NCBI GenBank assembly: GCA_035642125.1
Contig: DASQSZ010000396.1
Coordinates: 1-7,066 of the forward strand
From: CALAED01 sp937891035
GTDB lineage: Bacteria > Actinomycetota > Actinomycetes > Streptosporangiales > Streptosporangiaceae
Reading direction: 5' to 3'
Length of the DNA stretch: 7,066 bases
Numbering within the stretch: the stretch's first letter is position 1; each line of letters opens with the position of its first letter. Of the stretch, positions 1 through 5,937 are shown piece by piece. Under the pieces are notes generated by a model, which did no database searches, had not been told where the DNA came from, and worked only from the letters and a program-made list of their open reading frames with translations. The translations under genes and the position numbers were made by a program.

Positions 1-102
1 AGGTCTTCGATGTGGTCGGCCATGCCGCCAACTTCGGCCGGCCGCGACGCGCCCGCCAGACCCGGTGGAAGCTGTGGATGACGCCGACGACGCGTGAAGA
101 GA

Positions 103-1755
103 CTAGATCTCGTCGCCGGCGAGGACGGCGTCGGCGTCGACAATACGGTAGGCGTAGCCCTGCTCGGCGAGGAAGCGTTGCCGGTGCGCGGCATAGTCCT
201 GGTCGAGGGTGTCGCGCGCGACGACGGCGTAGAAGCGGGCGCCGCGCCCGGACGCCTTGGGACGCAGCAGCCGGCCGAGCCGCTGGGCCTCCTCCTGGCG
301 AGAGCCGTAGGAGCCGGAGACCTGGATCGCGACCGCCGCCTCCGGCAGATCGATGGAGAAGTTGGCGACCTTCGACACCACAAGCATCGCGATCTCACCG
401 GAGCGGAACGCGTCGAACAGCCGCTCCCGCTCCCGCACCCTCGTCTCCCCCTTGATCACCGGGGCGTCGAGCAGCTCGCCCAGCTCGTCGAGCTGATCGA
501 TGTACTGCCCGATGACGAGGGTCGGCTCCCCCGCGTGCCGGGTCGCCAGCGCCTGGATCACCTTGGTCTTAGTTGCCGTCGTGGCGCAGAACCGGTACCG
601 CAGGTCGGGCTCGGAGGTGGCGTACGCGAGGCGCTCGGCGTCGGTCAGGGTGACCCGAACCTCGACGCAGTCGGCGGGCGCGATCCAGCCCTGCGCCTCC
701 ATGTCCTTCCAGGGCGCGTCGTACCGCTTTGGCCCGATCAGCGAGAAGACGTCGCCTTCCCGGCCGTCCTCGCGAACGAGCGTCGCGGTCAGCCCGAGGC
801 GGCGCCGGGCCTGCAGGTCGGCGGTCATGCGGAAGATCGGCGCTGGCAGCAGGTGCACCTCGTCGTACACGATGAGACCCCAGTCGCGGGCGTCGAACAG
901 CTCCAGGTGGCTGTAGGCGCCCTTCCGCCGGGTCGTCATGATCTGGTACGTGGCGATGGTCACCGGCCGGATCTCCTTCTTGGCCCCGGTGTACTCGCCG
1001 ATCTCGTCCTCGGTGAGCGAGGTGCGGCGCAGCAGCTCCTGCTTCCACTGGTGCGCGGCGACGGTGTTGGTCACCAAAATCAGCGTGGTGGCCCTGGCCC
1101 GGGCCATCGCCGCCGCGCCGACGAGGGTCTTGCCCGCGCCGCACGGCAGCACCACGACGCCGGAACCGCCGTGCCAGAACGACTCGGCGGCCTCCCGCTG
1201 GTACGACCGGAGCGCCCAGTCCTCCTCGTGCAGATCGATGGCATGCGCCTCGCCGTCCACATACCCGGCGATGTCTTCCGCCGGCCAGCCCAACTTGAGC
1301 AGCGCCTGCTTGAGCGTGCCGCGCTCGCTCGCGTGGACGGCCACGGAATCGTCGCCGACGCGCTCGCCGAGGAGCGGGCGGATCTTCTTGGCCCGCAGCA
1401 CCTCTTCGAGGACCGCCCGGTCCGTGGAGACCAGGACCAGGCCGTACGACGGGTGCTTTTCCAGCCGCAGGCGCCCGTACCGGGCCATCGTGTCCGCGAT
1501 GTCGACGAGCAGCGCGTGCGGCACCGGGTAGCGGGAGTACTTCAGCAGCGCGTCGACGATCTGCTCGGCGTCATGGCCGGCCGCGCGGGCGTTCCACAGG
1601 GCCAGCGGCGTCACCCGGTAGGTGTGGACGTGCTCGGGTGAGCGCTCCAATTCGGCGAACGGCGCGATGTCCCTGCGGCAGGCGTCCGCGAGCTCGTGGT
1701 CGACCTCGAGCAACAGGGTCTTGTCTGACTGAACGATGAGCGGGCCCTCGGTCAC
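103..1755 (-). CDS. xpb: DNA repair helicase XPB (SF2, bacterial XPB/ERCC3 type)
   Basis: ATP-dependent superfamily 2 DNA helicase of the XPB family, a cytoplasmic 3'-5' unwinding enzyme linked to repair; in bacteria its exact pathway is not settled. The 550-aa product is close to the usual length of actinobacterial XPB (about 540-550 aa). Residues 1 to ~180 form the N-terminal damage-recognition-like part. Helicase motifs follow in order: motif I PCGAGKT (204-210), motif II DEVH (298-301), motif III LTAT (322-325), the XPB-specific RED motif (328-330), and motif VI QRLGRLLRP (491-499). The GTG start at 1755 was chosen because GGAAGGG lies 6 nt upstream and because family members begin with a similar GPLIVQSDKTLLLE stretch. 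The frame stays open upstream to 2781, but that part runs antisense or out of frame across other genes and is not XPB-like. It lies 77 bp downstream of the membrane protein gene and may share its transcript. No frameshift or missing motif is seen. Confidence 0.95.
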   Translation of the reverse strand: MTEGPLIVQSDKTLLLEVDHELADACRRDIAPFAELERSPEHVHTYRVTPLALWNARAAGHDAEQIVDALLKYSRYPVPHALLVDIADTMARYGRLRLEKHPSYGLVLVSTDRAVLEEVLRAKKIRPLLGERVGDDSVAVHASERGTLKQALLKLGWPAEDIAGYVDGEAHAIDLHEEDWALRSYQREAAESFWHGGSGVVVLPCGAGKTLVGAAAMARARATTLILVTNTVAAHQWKQELLRRTSLTEDEIGEYTGAKKEIRPVTIATYQIMTTRRKGAYSHLELFDARDWGLIVYDEVHLLPAPIFRMTADLQARRRLGLTATLVREDGREGDVFSLIGPKRYDAPWKDMEAQGWIAPADCVEVRVTLTDAERLAYATSEPDLRYRFCATTATKTKVIQALATRHAGEPTLVIGQYIDQLDELGELLDAPVIKGETRVRERERLFDAFRSGEIAMLVVSKVANFSIDLPEAAVAIQVSGSYGSRQEEAQRLGRLLRPKASGRGARFYAVVARDTLDQDYAAHRQRFLAEQGYAYRIVDADAVLAGDEI

Positions 1756-1761
1756 CGGCTG

Positions 1762-1768
1762 CCCTTCC
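1762..1768 (-). promoter_or_regulatory. Ribosome binding site of xpb
   Basis: GGAAGGG on the minus strand, 6 nt before the GTG at 1755. It decides the start in a frame that otherwise stays open for about 1 kb upstream. Confidence 0.7.
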
Positions 1769-1832
1769 ACACGAAACGAAGACTCCAGTCTGCAACACCG
1801 CGCCGCCGGCCGCGCTTCCCCGAGCGGGCGGG

Positions 1833-2300
1833 TCAGTTGTTCACGATGTAGATCACCGTGAAGATCACGGCCTCGATCACGAAGTTGAGGCCGCAACAGA
1901 CCCAGCTGTATAGGGTCAGGGAGCGCGCCGCCGCGGGGTCGGAACCGATCTTGTTGGCCGCCATCCCGCCGAGGATGAGACCGGGCAGCCAGGCGAGGCC
2001 GACGCCGCAGATGAAGACGAGGCCCACGCAATTGCCGATGATGGCGGCCACGGCGGCGGCGTTGCTCGGCGGCGGCCGCTGCGGTATGCCCGGCGGGCCG
2101 TACATGGCGCCATAGACGTCCTGCCCTGCCTGGCCATAGTCCTGGGCGTACGGTTGCTGTGTGTGGGGGTCGTGCCAAGCCGGCTGCGGACCGTACGGAT
2201 CCTGGCCGTAGGGGTCCGGCCCGTACGGTTGCCGACCGTATGGATCCTGGCCGTACGGACCCTGCCAGTCGGACGGAGGCCGGCCGCCATACCCGCTCAT
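1833..2300 (-). CDS. Small two-helix membrane protein with PYG-repeat tail (DUF4190-like)
   Basis: A 155-aa protein of unknown function. Residues 1-80 are a low-complexity tail rich in Pro, Tyr, Gly and Gln, with five PYG units at an exact 5-residue period (residues 15-37). Two hydrophobic segments follow, roughly 81-112 and 129-153, joined by a short polar loop (AANKIGSDPAAARS). Layout and loop resemble small actinobacterial DUF4190-type membrane proteins; I infer this from layout only. The tail probably faces the cytoplasm, but topology cannot be fixed. The ATG at 2300 is preferred over an in-frame ATG at 2366 because GGAGGG lies 5 nt upstream and the extra 22 residues look unlike the family. 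The gene lies between metO and xpb; a GC-rich hairpin and 177 bp separate it from metO, so it may have its own promoter. No role should be assigned. Confidence 0.8.
   Translation of the reverse strand: MSGYGGRPPSDWQGPYGQDPYGRQPYGPDPYGQDPYGPQPAWHDPHTQQPYAQDYGQAGQDVYGAMYGPPGIPQRPPPSNAAAVAAIIGNCVGLVFICGVGLAWLPGLILGGMAANKIGSDPAAARSLTLYSWVCCGLNFVIEAVIFTVIYIVNN
2190..2258 (-). repeat. 15-bp tandem repeat encoding PYG units
   Basis: Four and a half in-frame 15-bp units, starting on the plus strand at 2191, 2206, 2221, 2236 and 2251. Each contains a ccgta-gg core and encodes PYG plus two variable polar residues. The units at 2191 and 2236 differ at one base, which suggests unit duplication rather than only amino-acid convergence. 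Confidence 0.8.
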
Positions 2301-2305
2301 CTCCG

Positions 2306-2311
2306 CCCTCC
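2306..2311 (-). promoter_or_regulatory. Ribosome binding site of the PYG membrane protein gene
   Basis: GGAGGG on the minus strand, 5 nt before the ATG at 2300. It favours this start over the in-frame ATG at 2366. Confidence 0.75.
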
Positions 2312-2453
2312 GCGCCGTCGCAAACGTCACAAACTCGACAGTGAACGGTACCTCCGTGCAAGGCACCGCTAGTTGGACTGAGCAGGGGCCTGTCCAGTTC
2401 CGGGCGAAAGCTTCGGGTTGTGAACGGCGAACGGTTGGCAGGTCGGCGGGTTG

Positions 2454-2475
2454 GCGCGCCTCGCCGAGGCGGCGC
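2454..2475 (-). terminator. GC-rich hairpin just after metO, possible terminator
   Basis: Starting 2 nt after the metO stop, GCGC-C-GCCTC pairs with GAGGC-GCGC around a 3-nt loop: 9 bp with one bulged base. No T-tract follows, as is common for actinomycete hairpins, so termination is inferred and not shown. The remaining 2301-2453 region before the next gene shows no clear promoter or RNA to me. Confidence 0.4.
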
Positions 2476-2477
2476 GG

Positions 2478-2753
2478 TCAGCCGCCGGCCACCGCCGGAA
2501 TCACCGAGATCTGCGCGCCCTCCGGGGTCGCCGTGTCGAGCCCCTGGGCGAAACGAACGTCCTCGTCGCCCACATAGACATTGACGAACCGCCGGATCTT
2601 GCCCGCGTCGTCGAGGATGCGGGACGCGATGCCGGGGTAGTTGGCGTCCAGATCGGAGATGACCTCGCGGAGCGTATTTCCCGTGGCCTTGACCTCCGAG
2701 TCGCCCCCGGTGTAGCTCCGCAGAATCGTCGGTATCCGAACATTTACGCTCAT
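2478..2753 (-). CDS. metO: Sulfur carrier protein MetO (MoaD/ThiS/CysO family)
   Basis: A 91-aa ubiquitin-fold sulfur carrier ending in AVAGG. The terminal Gly-Gly (90-91) is the site that is adenylated and turned into a thiocarboxylate in this family. The protein resembles mycobacterial CysO throughout: IPTILR near the N-terminus, the VISDL segment, RFVNVYV and DEDVRF in the middle, and the IPAVAGG tail. Its ATG overlaps the metM stop as ATGA (2750-2753), and GGAAGG 10 nt upstream lies inside the metM coding end, so the two are translationally coupled. In mycobacteria the carrier pairs with cysM for cysteine synthesis; here the partner is a threonine-synthase-like enzyme under a SAM riboswitch. 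The likely role is therefore donating sulfur to MetM for homocysteine. That role comes from the Streptomyces MetM/MetO system and is inferred here. An alternative is a CysO acting in cysteine synthesis. The activating enzyme (MoeZ/MoeB type) is not in the window. Confidence 0.9.
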   Translation of the reverse strand: MSVNVRIPTILRSYTGGDSEVKATGNTLREVISDLDANYPGIASRILDDAGKIRRFVNVYVGDEDVRFAQGLDTATPEGAQISVIPAVAGG

Positions 2754-3997
2754 CCGAGGCCTGCCTTCCGGAACGCTTCAAGCGAAGGAGCGATGTTGGC
2801 GGACGGCCTGGCCACCGGGGCCACGGCGTCCAGCGTCTTGAGCCCGTCTCCCGAGTTGATGATCACGGTCTCAGCGGCCGGATCGAGCCGGCCGGCCGAG
2901 ACGAGTTTGCGCAGCGTCGCGACCACCACGCCGCCGGCCGTCTCACTGAAGATCCCTTCGGTCCTGGCCAGCAGCTGGATGCCCTCGACCACCTCGGCGT
3001 CGGTGACGTCCTCGACCGCGCCCCCGGTGCGGCGCGCCACGTCAAGGACGTACGGGCCGTCGGCCGGGTTGCCGATGGCGAGTGACTTGGCGATGGTGTC
3101 GGGCCGGACCGGCCTGACGACATCGTGTCCGGCCTTGAAGGCGGCGGCGACCGGACCGCATCCGGCGGCCTGGGCGCCGAAGACCTTGTAGGGCCGGTCC
3201 TCAACCAGCCCGAGTGCGATCAGCTCGCGGAACGCCTTGTCGATCTTGGTGAGCTGGGAGCCGGACGCCACCGGCACCACGATCTGCTCCGGCAGCCGCC
3301 AGCCGAGTTGCTCGGCGATCTCATAGCCGAGCGTCTTGGAGCCCTCCGCGTAGTACGGCCGGACGTTGACGTTGACGAACGCCCAGTCCTCCCGCTCCCC
3401 CGCGATCTCCGAGGCCAGCCGGTTAACGTCGTCGTAGTTGCCGTCGACCGTGACGAACAGGCCGCCGTACACGGCGGTCATGATGATCTTTTGTGCTTCG
3501 AGGTCGGCCGGCACGAACACGGCGCTGCGGATGCCGGCCCGGGCGGCCGCCGCGGCGACCGCGTTGGCCAGGTTGCCCGTCGACGGGCAGGCCAGCACCT
3601 TGAAGCCGAGCTCGCGAGCGGCCGCGAGCGCGACAGCCACGACCCTGTCCTTGAACGAATGGGTGGGGTTGCCGCTGTCGTCCTTTACCCACAACTTCTG
3701 CAGGCCGAGCGATTCGGCCAGGTCGTCGGCCCGGACCAGGCGGGTAAGGCCCGGCTCGGTGTTGGGCGTCTCGGCCACCTGCGACGGCACCGGCAGCAGG
3801 CCGCGGTAGCGCCAGATGTTGCCCGGCCCGGCCTCGATGTCCGAACGGGTGACGGCGCCGAAGTCGTAGGAGATCTCCAGTGGGCCGAAACACTGCTCAC
3901 AGGCGTAGCGTGGCCCAAGATCATAGGATTCGCCGCATTCGCGGCAGATCAGTGCGGTAGCAGGGCCGAGATCGACAGGGGCAGGAGTGTGTCCCAT
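2750..3997 (-). CDS. metM: MetM, threonine-synthase-like homocysteine synthase (PLP)
   Basis: A 415-aa fold-type II PLP enzyme of the threonine synthase family. An N-terminal zinc-ribbon-like module has four Cys (18, 21, 33, 36; CxxC...CxxC). The PLP lysine is K116 in HSFKDR (113-118), the phosphate-binding loop STGN is at 139-142, and conserved FSETAGG (350-356) and NSGDG (381-385) follow. By family alone it would convert O-phosphohomoserine to threonine. Two sequence facts argue for homocysteine synthesis instead: a SAM-I riboswitch sits directly upstream, and the stop codon overlaps the start of a sulfur carrier gene. Both fit the Streptomyces MetM/MetO route, where O-phosphohomoserine plus thiocarboxylated MetO gives homocysteine. 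It is not next to hom or thrB, where the usual thrC lies. Start: ATG at 3997, where conserved sequence begins; the purine-rich GAGAGAGG is 13 nt upstream, longer than usual. An in-frame ATG at 4105 lies inside the riboswitch and is rejected. The enzyme family is near certain; the MetM role is probable. Confidence 0.88.
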   Translation of the reverse strand: MGHTPAPVDLGPATALICRECGESYDLGPRYACEQCFGPLEISYDFGAVTRSDIEAGPGNIWRYRGLLPVPSQVAETPNTEPGLTRLVRADDLAESLGLQKLWVKDDSGNPTHSFKDRVVAVALAAARELGFKVLACPSTGNLANAVAAAAARAGIRSAVFVPADLEAQKIIMTAVYGGLFVTVDGNYDDVNRLASEIAGEREDWAFVNVNVRPYYAEGSKTLGYEIAEQLGWRLPEQIVVPVASGSQLTKIDKAFRELIALGLVEDRPYKVFGAQAAGCGPVAAAFKAGHDVVRPVRPDTIAKSLAIGNPADGPYVLDVARRTGGAVEDVTDAEVVEGIQLLARTEGIFSETAGGVVVATLRKLVSAGRLDPAAETVIINSGDGLKTLDAVAPVARPSANIAPSLEAFRKAGLG

Positions 3998-4010
3998 GAG
4001 ATGTGCGAGG

Positions 4011-4020
4011 CCTCTCTCCT
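4011..4020 (-). promoter_or_regulatory. Ribosome binding site of metM, abutting riboswitch P1
   Basis: AGGAGAGAGG on the minus strand. Its first two bases are the last two bases of the 3' strand of riboswitch helix P1. Its 3' end is 13 nt from the ATG at 3997, so the best pairing register is uncertain. The overlap suggests that SAM binding limits ribosome access. Confidence 0.55.
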
Positions 4021-4158
4021 CATCTTTCCCGCGCCACCTTGGTCGCGAGCCGGAGTTGGCACCATGTCCCGGGCGGCCTCGCTGCCATGTCCGCGAGTGC
4101 GTCACCGGGAAGGTTGCCGGGGCTTCACAGGGCCGGTCCCTCCACCCCTCTGGATGAG
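4019..4158 (-). promoter_or_regulatory. SAM-I (S-box) riboswitch in the metM leader
   Basis: A cis-acting aptamer that binds S-adenosylmethionine and would switch metM-metO off when SAM is plentiful. All parts can be read on the minus strand. P1 pairs CTCATC (4158-4153) with GATGAG (4024-4019) without mismatch. The conserved core GGAGGGACCGGCCC (4143-4130) and GAAGCCCCGGCAACC (4126-4112) form P2 and its kink-turn region. P3 pairs CCCGG (4109-4105) with CCGGG (4072-4068) and carries an inner stem CTCGC/GCGAG (4097-4093 with 4082-4078). The joining segment GGTGCCAACTCC (4063-4052) matches the family's GGTGCTAAATCC. P4 pairs CTCGCG (4049-4044) with CGCGGG (4033-4028). The P4 stem before P1' argues for SAM-I over SAM-IV. 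No U-tracted terminator lies between aptamer and gene, and the ribosome binding site touches P1, so control of translation start is likely. Confidence 0.93.
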
Positions 4159-4175
4159 CTGTATTCAGTTATGTG
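4143..4175 (-). repeat. Direct repeat copy A (riboswitch 5' end and flank)
   Basis: A 33-bp segment covering riboswitch P1 5' strand, start of P2 and 17 bp upstream. It matches copy B at 4218-4250 in 28 of 33 positions with no gaps, at a period of exactly 75 bp. Confidence 0.85.
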
Positions 4176-4194
4176 GGGTCGCCGTGGAAGACCG

Positions 4195-4211
4195 GCCCAG
4201 GGCCACTGGGC
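4195..4211. repeat. Short inverted repeat between the two leader copies
   Basis: gcccag (4195-4200) and ctgggc (4206-4211) form a perfect 6-bp stem with a 5-nt loop. It lies between the two direct repeat copies. No T-tract is next to it, so it is not called a terminator. Confidence 0.45.
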
Positions 4212-4217
4212 TTCCCG

Positions 4218-4250
4218 CACCCCTCTGGTCAAGCCGTATGCAGTTATGTG
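4218..4250 (-). repeat. Direct repeat copy B (degenerate riboswitch 5' end)
   Basis: The upstream copy of the 33-bp repeat. It keeps CCAGAGGGGTG and CATAACTG-ATAC, but P1 reads CTTGAC instead of CTCATC. After it the sequence departs from the SAM-I core, so no second aptamer can form. The rest of the divergent region (4251-4405) shows no well-spaced promoter; TAAGAT at 4257-4252 on the minus strand is a weak -10 candidate without a good -35. Confidence 0.8.
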
Positions 4251-4405
4251 AATCTTACAGACGCGAAGACCAACAGATGCGACTCTACCTGGTTGCCGGC
4301 CGGATCCCGAGCAGGCGTTCCACGTTCTGAGACGCCTGGGCGGCCGCGGGGCCGCAGGGCCGGGTGGCCGGATGGCCGCGCGGGCAGGCATGCCACACTG
4401 CCGCC

Positions 4406-5857
4406 ATGAGCGCCATGAGTGGGACGCAGATCCTCGTCGCCTCCAATCGCGGCCCGGTGTCGTTCGCCCTGGGCGACGACGGCACTCTGACGATGCGCCG
4501 GGGCGGCGGCGGGCTCGTCTCCGGGCTGGCCTCCGTGGCCGGCGAGGCCGACGTGATCTGGGTGTGCGCGGCGCTGGCCGACGCCGACCGTGCCGCCGCG
4601 CGCCGGGCCCCCGACGGACGGCTCGATCTGGCCGGGCACGACACCGGCGGCGCCGCCGTACGCATGCTCGACATCCCGGCGGCGACCTTTCATCGCGCCT
4701 ACAACTCGGTAGCGAACTCGACGTTGTGGTTCGTCCACCACCTGCTGTACGACACTCCGAACAAACCGCATTTCGATGCCAGATCGCGCCGCGACTGGCA
4801 GTCGTACGAGGCCTATAACGCGGCCTTCGCCGACGCGCTGGCCCGCGACGCGGCGCGCGGCGCGAAGGCCGCGATTCAGGACTACCATCTGACGCTGGCG
4901 CCCCGGATGCTGCGCGACCGGCGCGCCGACCTCAAGATCGCGCACTTCTCCCACACGCCATGGGCGCCGCCGGAGTACTACCGGCTGCTGCCGGACGACA
5001 TCGGCGTTCAAGTGCTCGAAGGCGTGCTCGGCGCCGATCACGCCGGCTTCCTCGCCGAACGTTGGGCGGAGGCGTTCCTCGACTGCTGCGAGGCGGTGCT
5101 CGACGGAGCCAAGGTCGACCGGCTCGCCCGTACGGTCACCTACGCCGGCCGGGTCACCCGCGTGGGGGTGCACGCGCTCGGCATCGATGGGCCGGCGCTG
5201 CGCGAGCGGGCGAGCCAGTCCGACGTGCTTGCGCGGGCGCAGGCGCTGCGCGAACGCGTCGGCGACCGGCAGCTGATCGTACGCATCGACCGGACCGAGC
5301 TGTCGAAGAACATCGTGCGCGGGCTCGCCGCCTACCGGGAGCTGCTGACCAAGCACCGCGAATGGCACGAGCGGATCGTCCACCTGGCCTTCGCCTATCC
5401 GTCGCGGCACGACCTGCCCGAATACCGGGAGTACACGGCGGCCGTCCAACGTGAGGCTGCGGCGATCTCCGACGAATTCGGCAACGGCGGCTGGGAGCCG
5501 CTGATCCTGCAGGTGAACGACGACTATCCGCGGTCGCTGGCCGCCTACGGCCTGGCCGACGTGCTGCTGGTCAATCCGATCAGGGACGGGATGAACCTCG
5601 TGGCCAAAGAGGGTCCGACGCTGTCGGAGCGGGGGTGCGCGCTGGTGCTGTCCCGCGAGGCCGGCGCGGCGGCCGAGCTGGGCGAGGACGCGCTCTTGGT
5701 GAACCCCTACGACGTGTCGCAGACCGCCGAGGCGCTGCACCAGGCACTGCTGCTGCCCAGCGACGAACGAGCCGAACGGACGCGGCGGCTGGCCGGGGCG
5801 GCCACCGCGCTCCCCCCGCAGCAGTGGTTCGCCGACCAACTCGCCGCCCTGGGCTAG
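4406..5857 (+). CDS. otsA: Trehalose-6-phosphate synthase (GT20 glycosyltransferase)
   Basis: A cytoplasmic retaining glycosyltransferase that joins UDP- (or GDP-) glucose and glucose-6-phosphate to give trehalose-6-phosphate, used for osmotic and desiccation protection. The 483-aa product is near the family's usual length. Visible GT20 landmarks are SNRGPV (13-18), the Gly-rich loop RRGGGGLVSGL (31-41), NSTLWFVHH (104-112), the QDYHL segment with D159, HFSHTPW (180-186), the phosphate and nucleotide-sugar segment RIDRTELSKN (293-302), and RDGMNLVAKE (393-402) with D394 and E402 in the expected donor-site positions. Start: ATG at 4406 or 4415; neither has a clear Shine-Dalgarno sequence, so leaderless translation is possible. 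An in-frame ATG at 4364 adds residues unlike the family. It is divergent from metM, and no otsB phosphatase is seen; an insertion sequence follows 79 bp downstream. A related GT20 product such as glucosylglycerol-phosphate cannot be excluded, but the motifs favour OtsA. Confidence 0.92.
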   Translation: MSAMSGTQILVASNRGPVSFALGDDGTLTMRRGGGGLVSGLASVAGEADVIWVCAALADADRAAARRAPDGRLDLAGHDTGGAAVRMLDIPAATFHRAYNSVANSTLWFVHHLLYDTPNKPHFDARSRRDWQSYEAYNAAFADALARDAARGAKAAIQDYHLTLAPRMLRDRRADLKIAHFSHTPWAPPEYYRLLPDDIGVQVLEGVLGADHAGFLAERWAEAFLDCCEAVLDGAKVDRLARTVTYAGRVTRVGVHALGIDGPALRERASQSDVLARAQALRERVGDRQLIVRIDRTELSKNIVRGLAAYRELLTKHREWHERIVHLAFAYPSRHDLPEYREYTAAVQREAAAISDEFGNGGWEPLILQVNDDYPRSLAAYGLADVLLVNPIRDGMNLVAKEGPTLSERGCALVLSREAGAAAELGEDALLVNPYDVSQTAEALHQALLLPSDERAERTRRLAGAATALPPQQWFADQLAALG

Positions 5858-5871
5858 CGCCGCCGGCCCAA

Positions 5872-5937
5872 CTAGGGCGTGTCTCAACGTCCCCGTCCGT
5901 CGCGAGCGGGACAGCGGGACTTCGAGACACGCCCTAG
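5872..5937. repeat. 66-bp palindrome after otsA (MITE-like or terminator)
   Basis: CTAGGGCGTGTCTC (5872-5885) is a perfect inverted repeat of GAGACACGCCCTAG (5924-5937). Inside, GTCCC/GGGAC and GTCC/GGAC can extend the stem. It starts 14 bp after the otsA stop, so it could terminate otsA transcription, but no T-tract follows. Both ends carry TA (5873-5874, 5935-5936), which also fits a tiny non-autonomous element with a TA duplication. The right-hand TA is also the target of the adjacent IS630 element, so the last G of the arm is now supplied by the IS. Confidence 0.8.

Noticed and set aside
1..102. Possible gene start on the minus strand (ATG at 23, reading MADHIED) or a gene end on the plus strand
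   Set aside because: Only seven codons are visible for the minus candidate and it has no clear ribosome binding site. The plus frame with the best third-position bias stays open far into xpb. Neither can be supported.
94..1641. Long plus-strand open frame (515 aa) opposite xpb
   Set aside because: It mirrors the strongly supported helicase on the other strand and has no recognisable domain; long antisense frames are normal at this GC content.
1756..2781. Upstream extension of the XPB frame giving an 892-aa open frame
   Set aside because: It overlaps the PYG protein and metO in another frame, is Arg-rich low-complexity sequence, and a good ribosome binding site marks the GTG at 1755.
4011..4158. 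SAM-IV riboswitch instead of SAM-I
   Set aside because: A P4 stem (4049-4044 with 4033-4028) lies between the GGTGCCAACTCC segment and P1', as in SAM-I. The core is shared by both classes, so a covariance-model search could still settle it.
3125..4330. Plus-strand open frame (401 aa) opposite metM and its riboswitch
   Set aside because: Antisense to a gene with clear catalytic motifs and to a structured RNA; no family resemblance.
4218..4405. Promoters for metM and otsA in the divergent region
   Set aside because: I found only weak -10-like words (TAAGAT, CATAAC) without a matching -35 at normal spacing, so no promoter is called.
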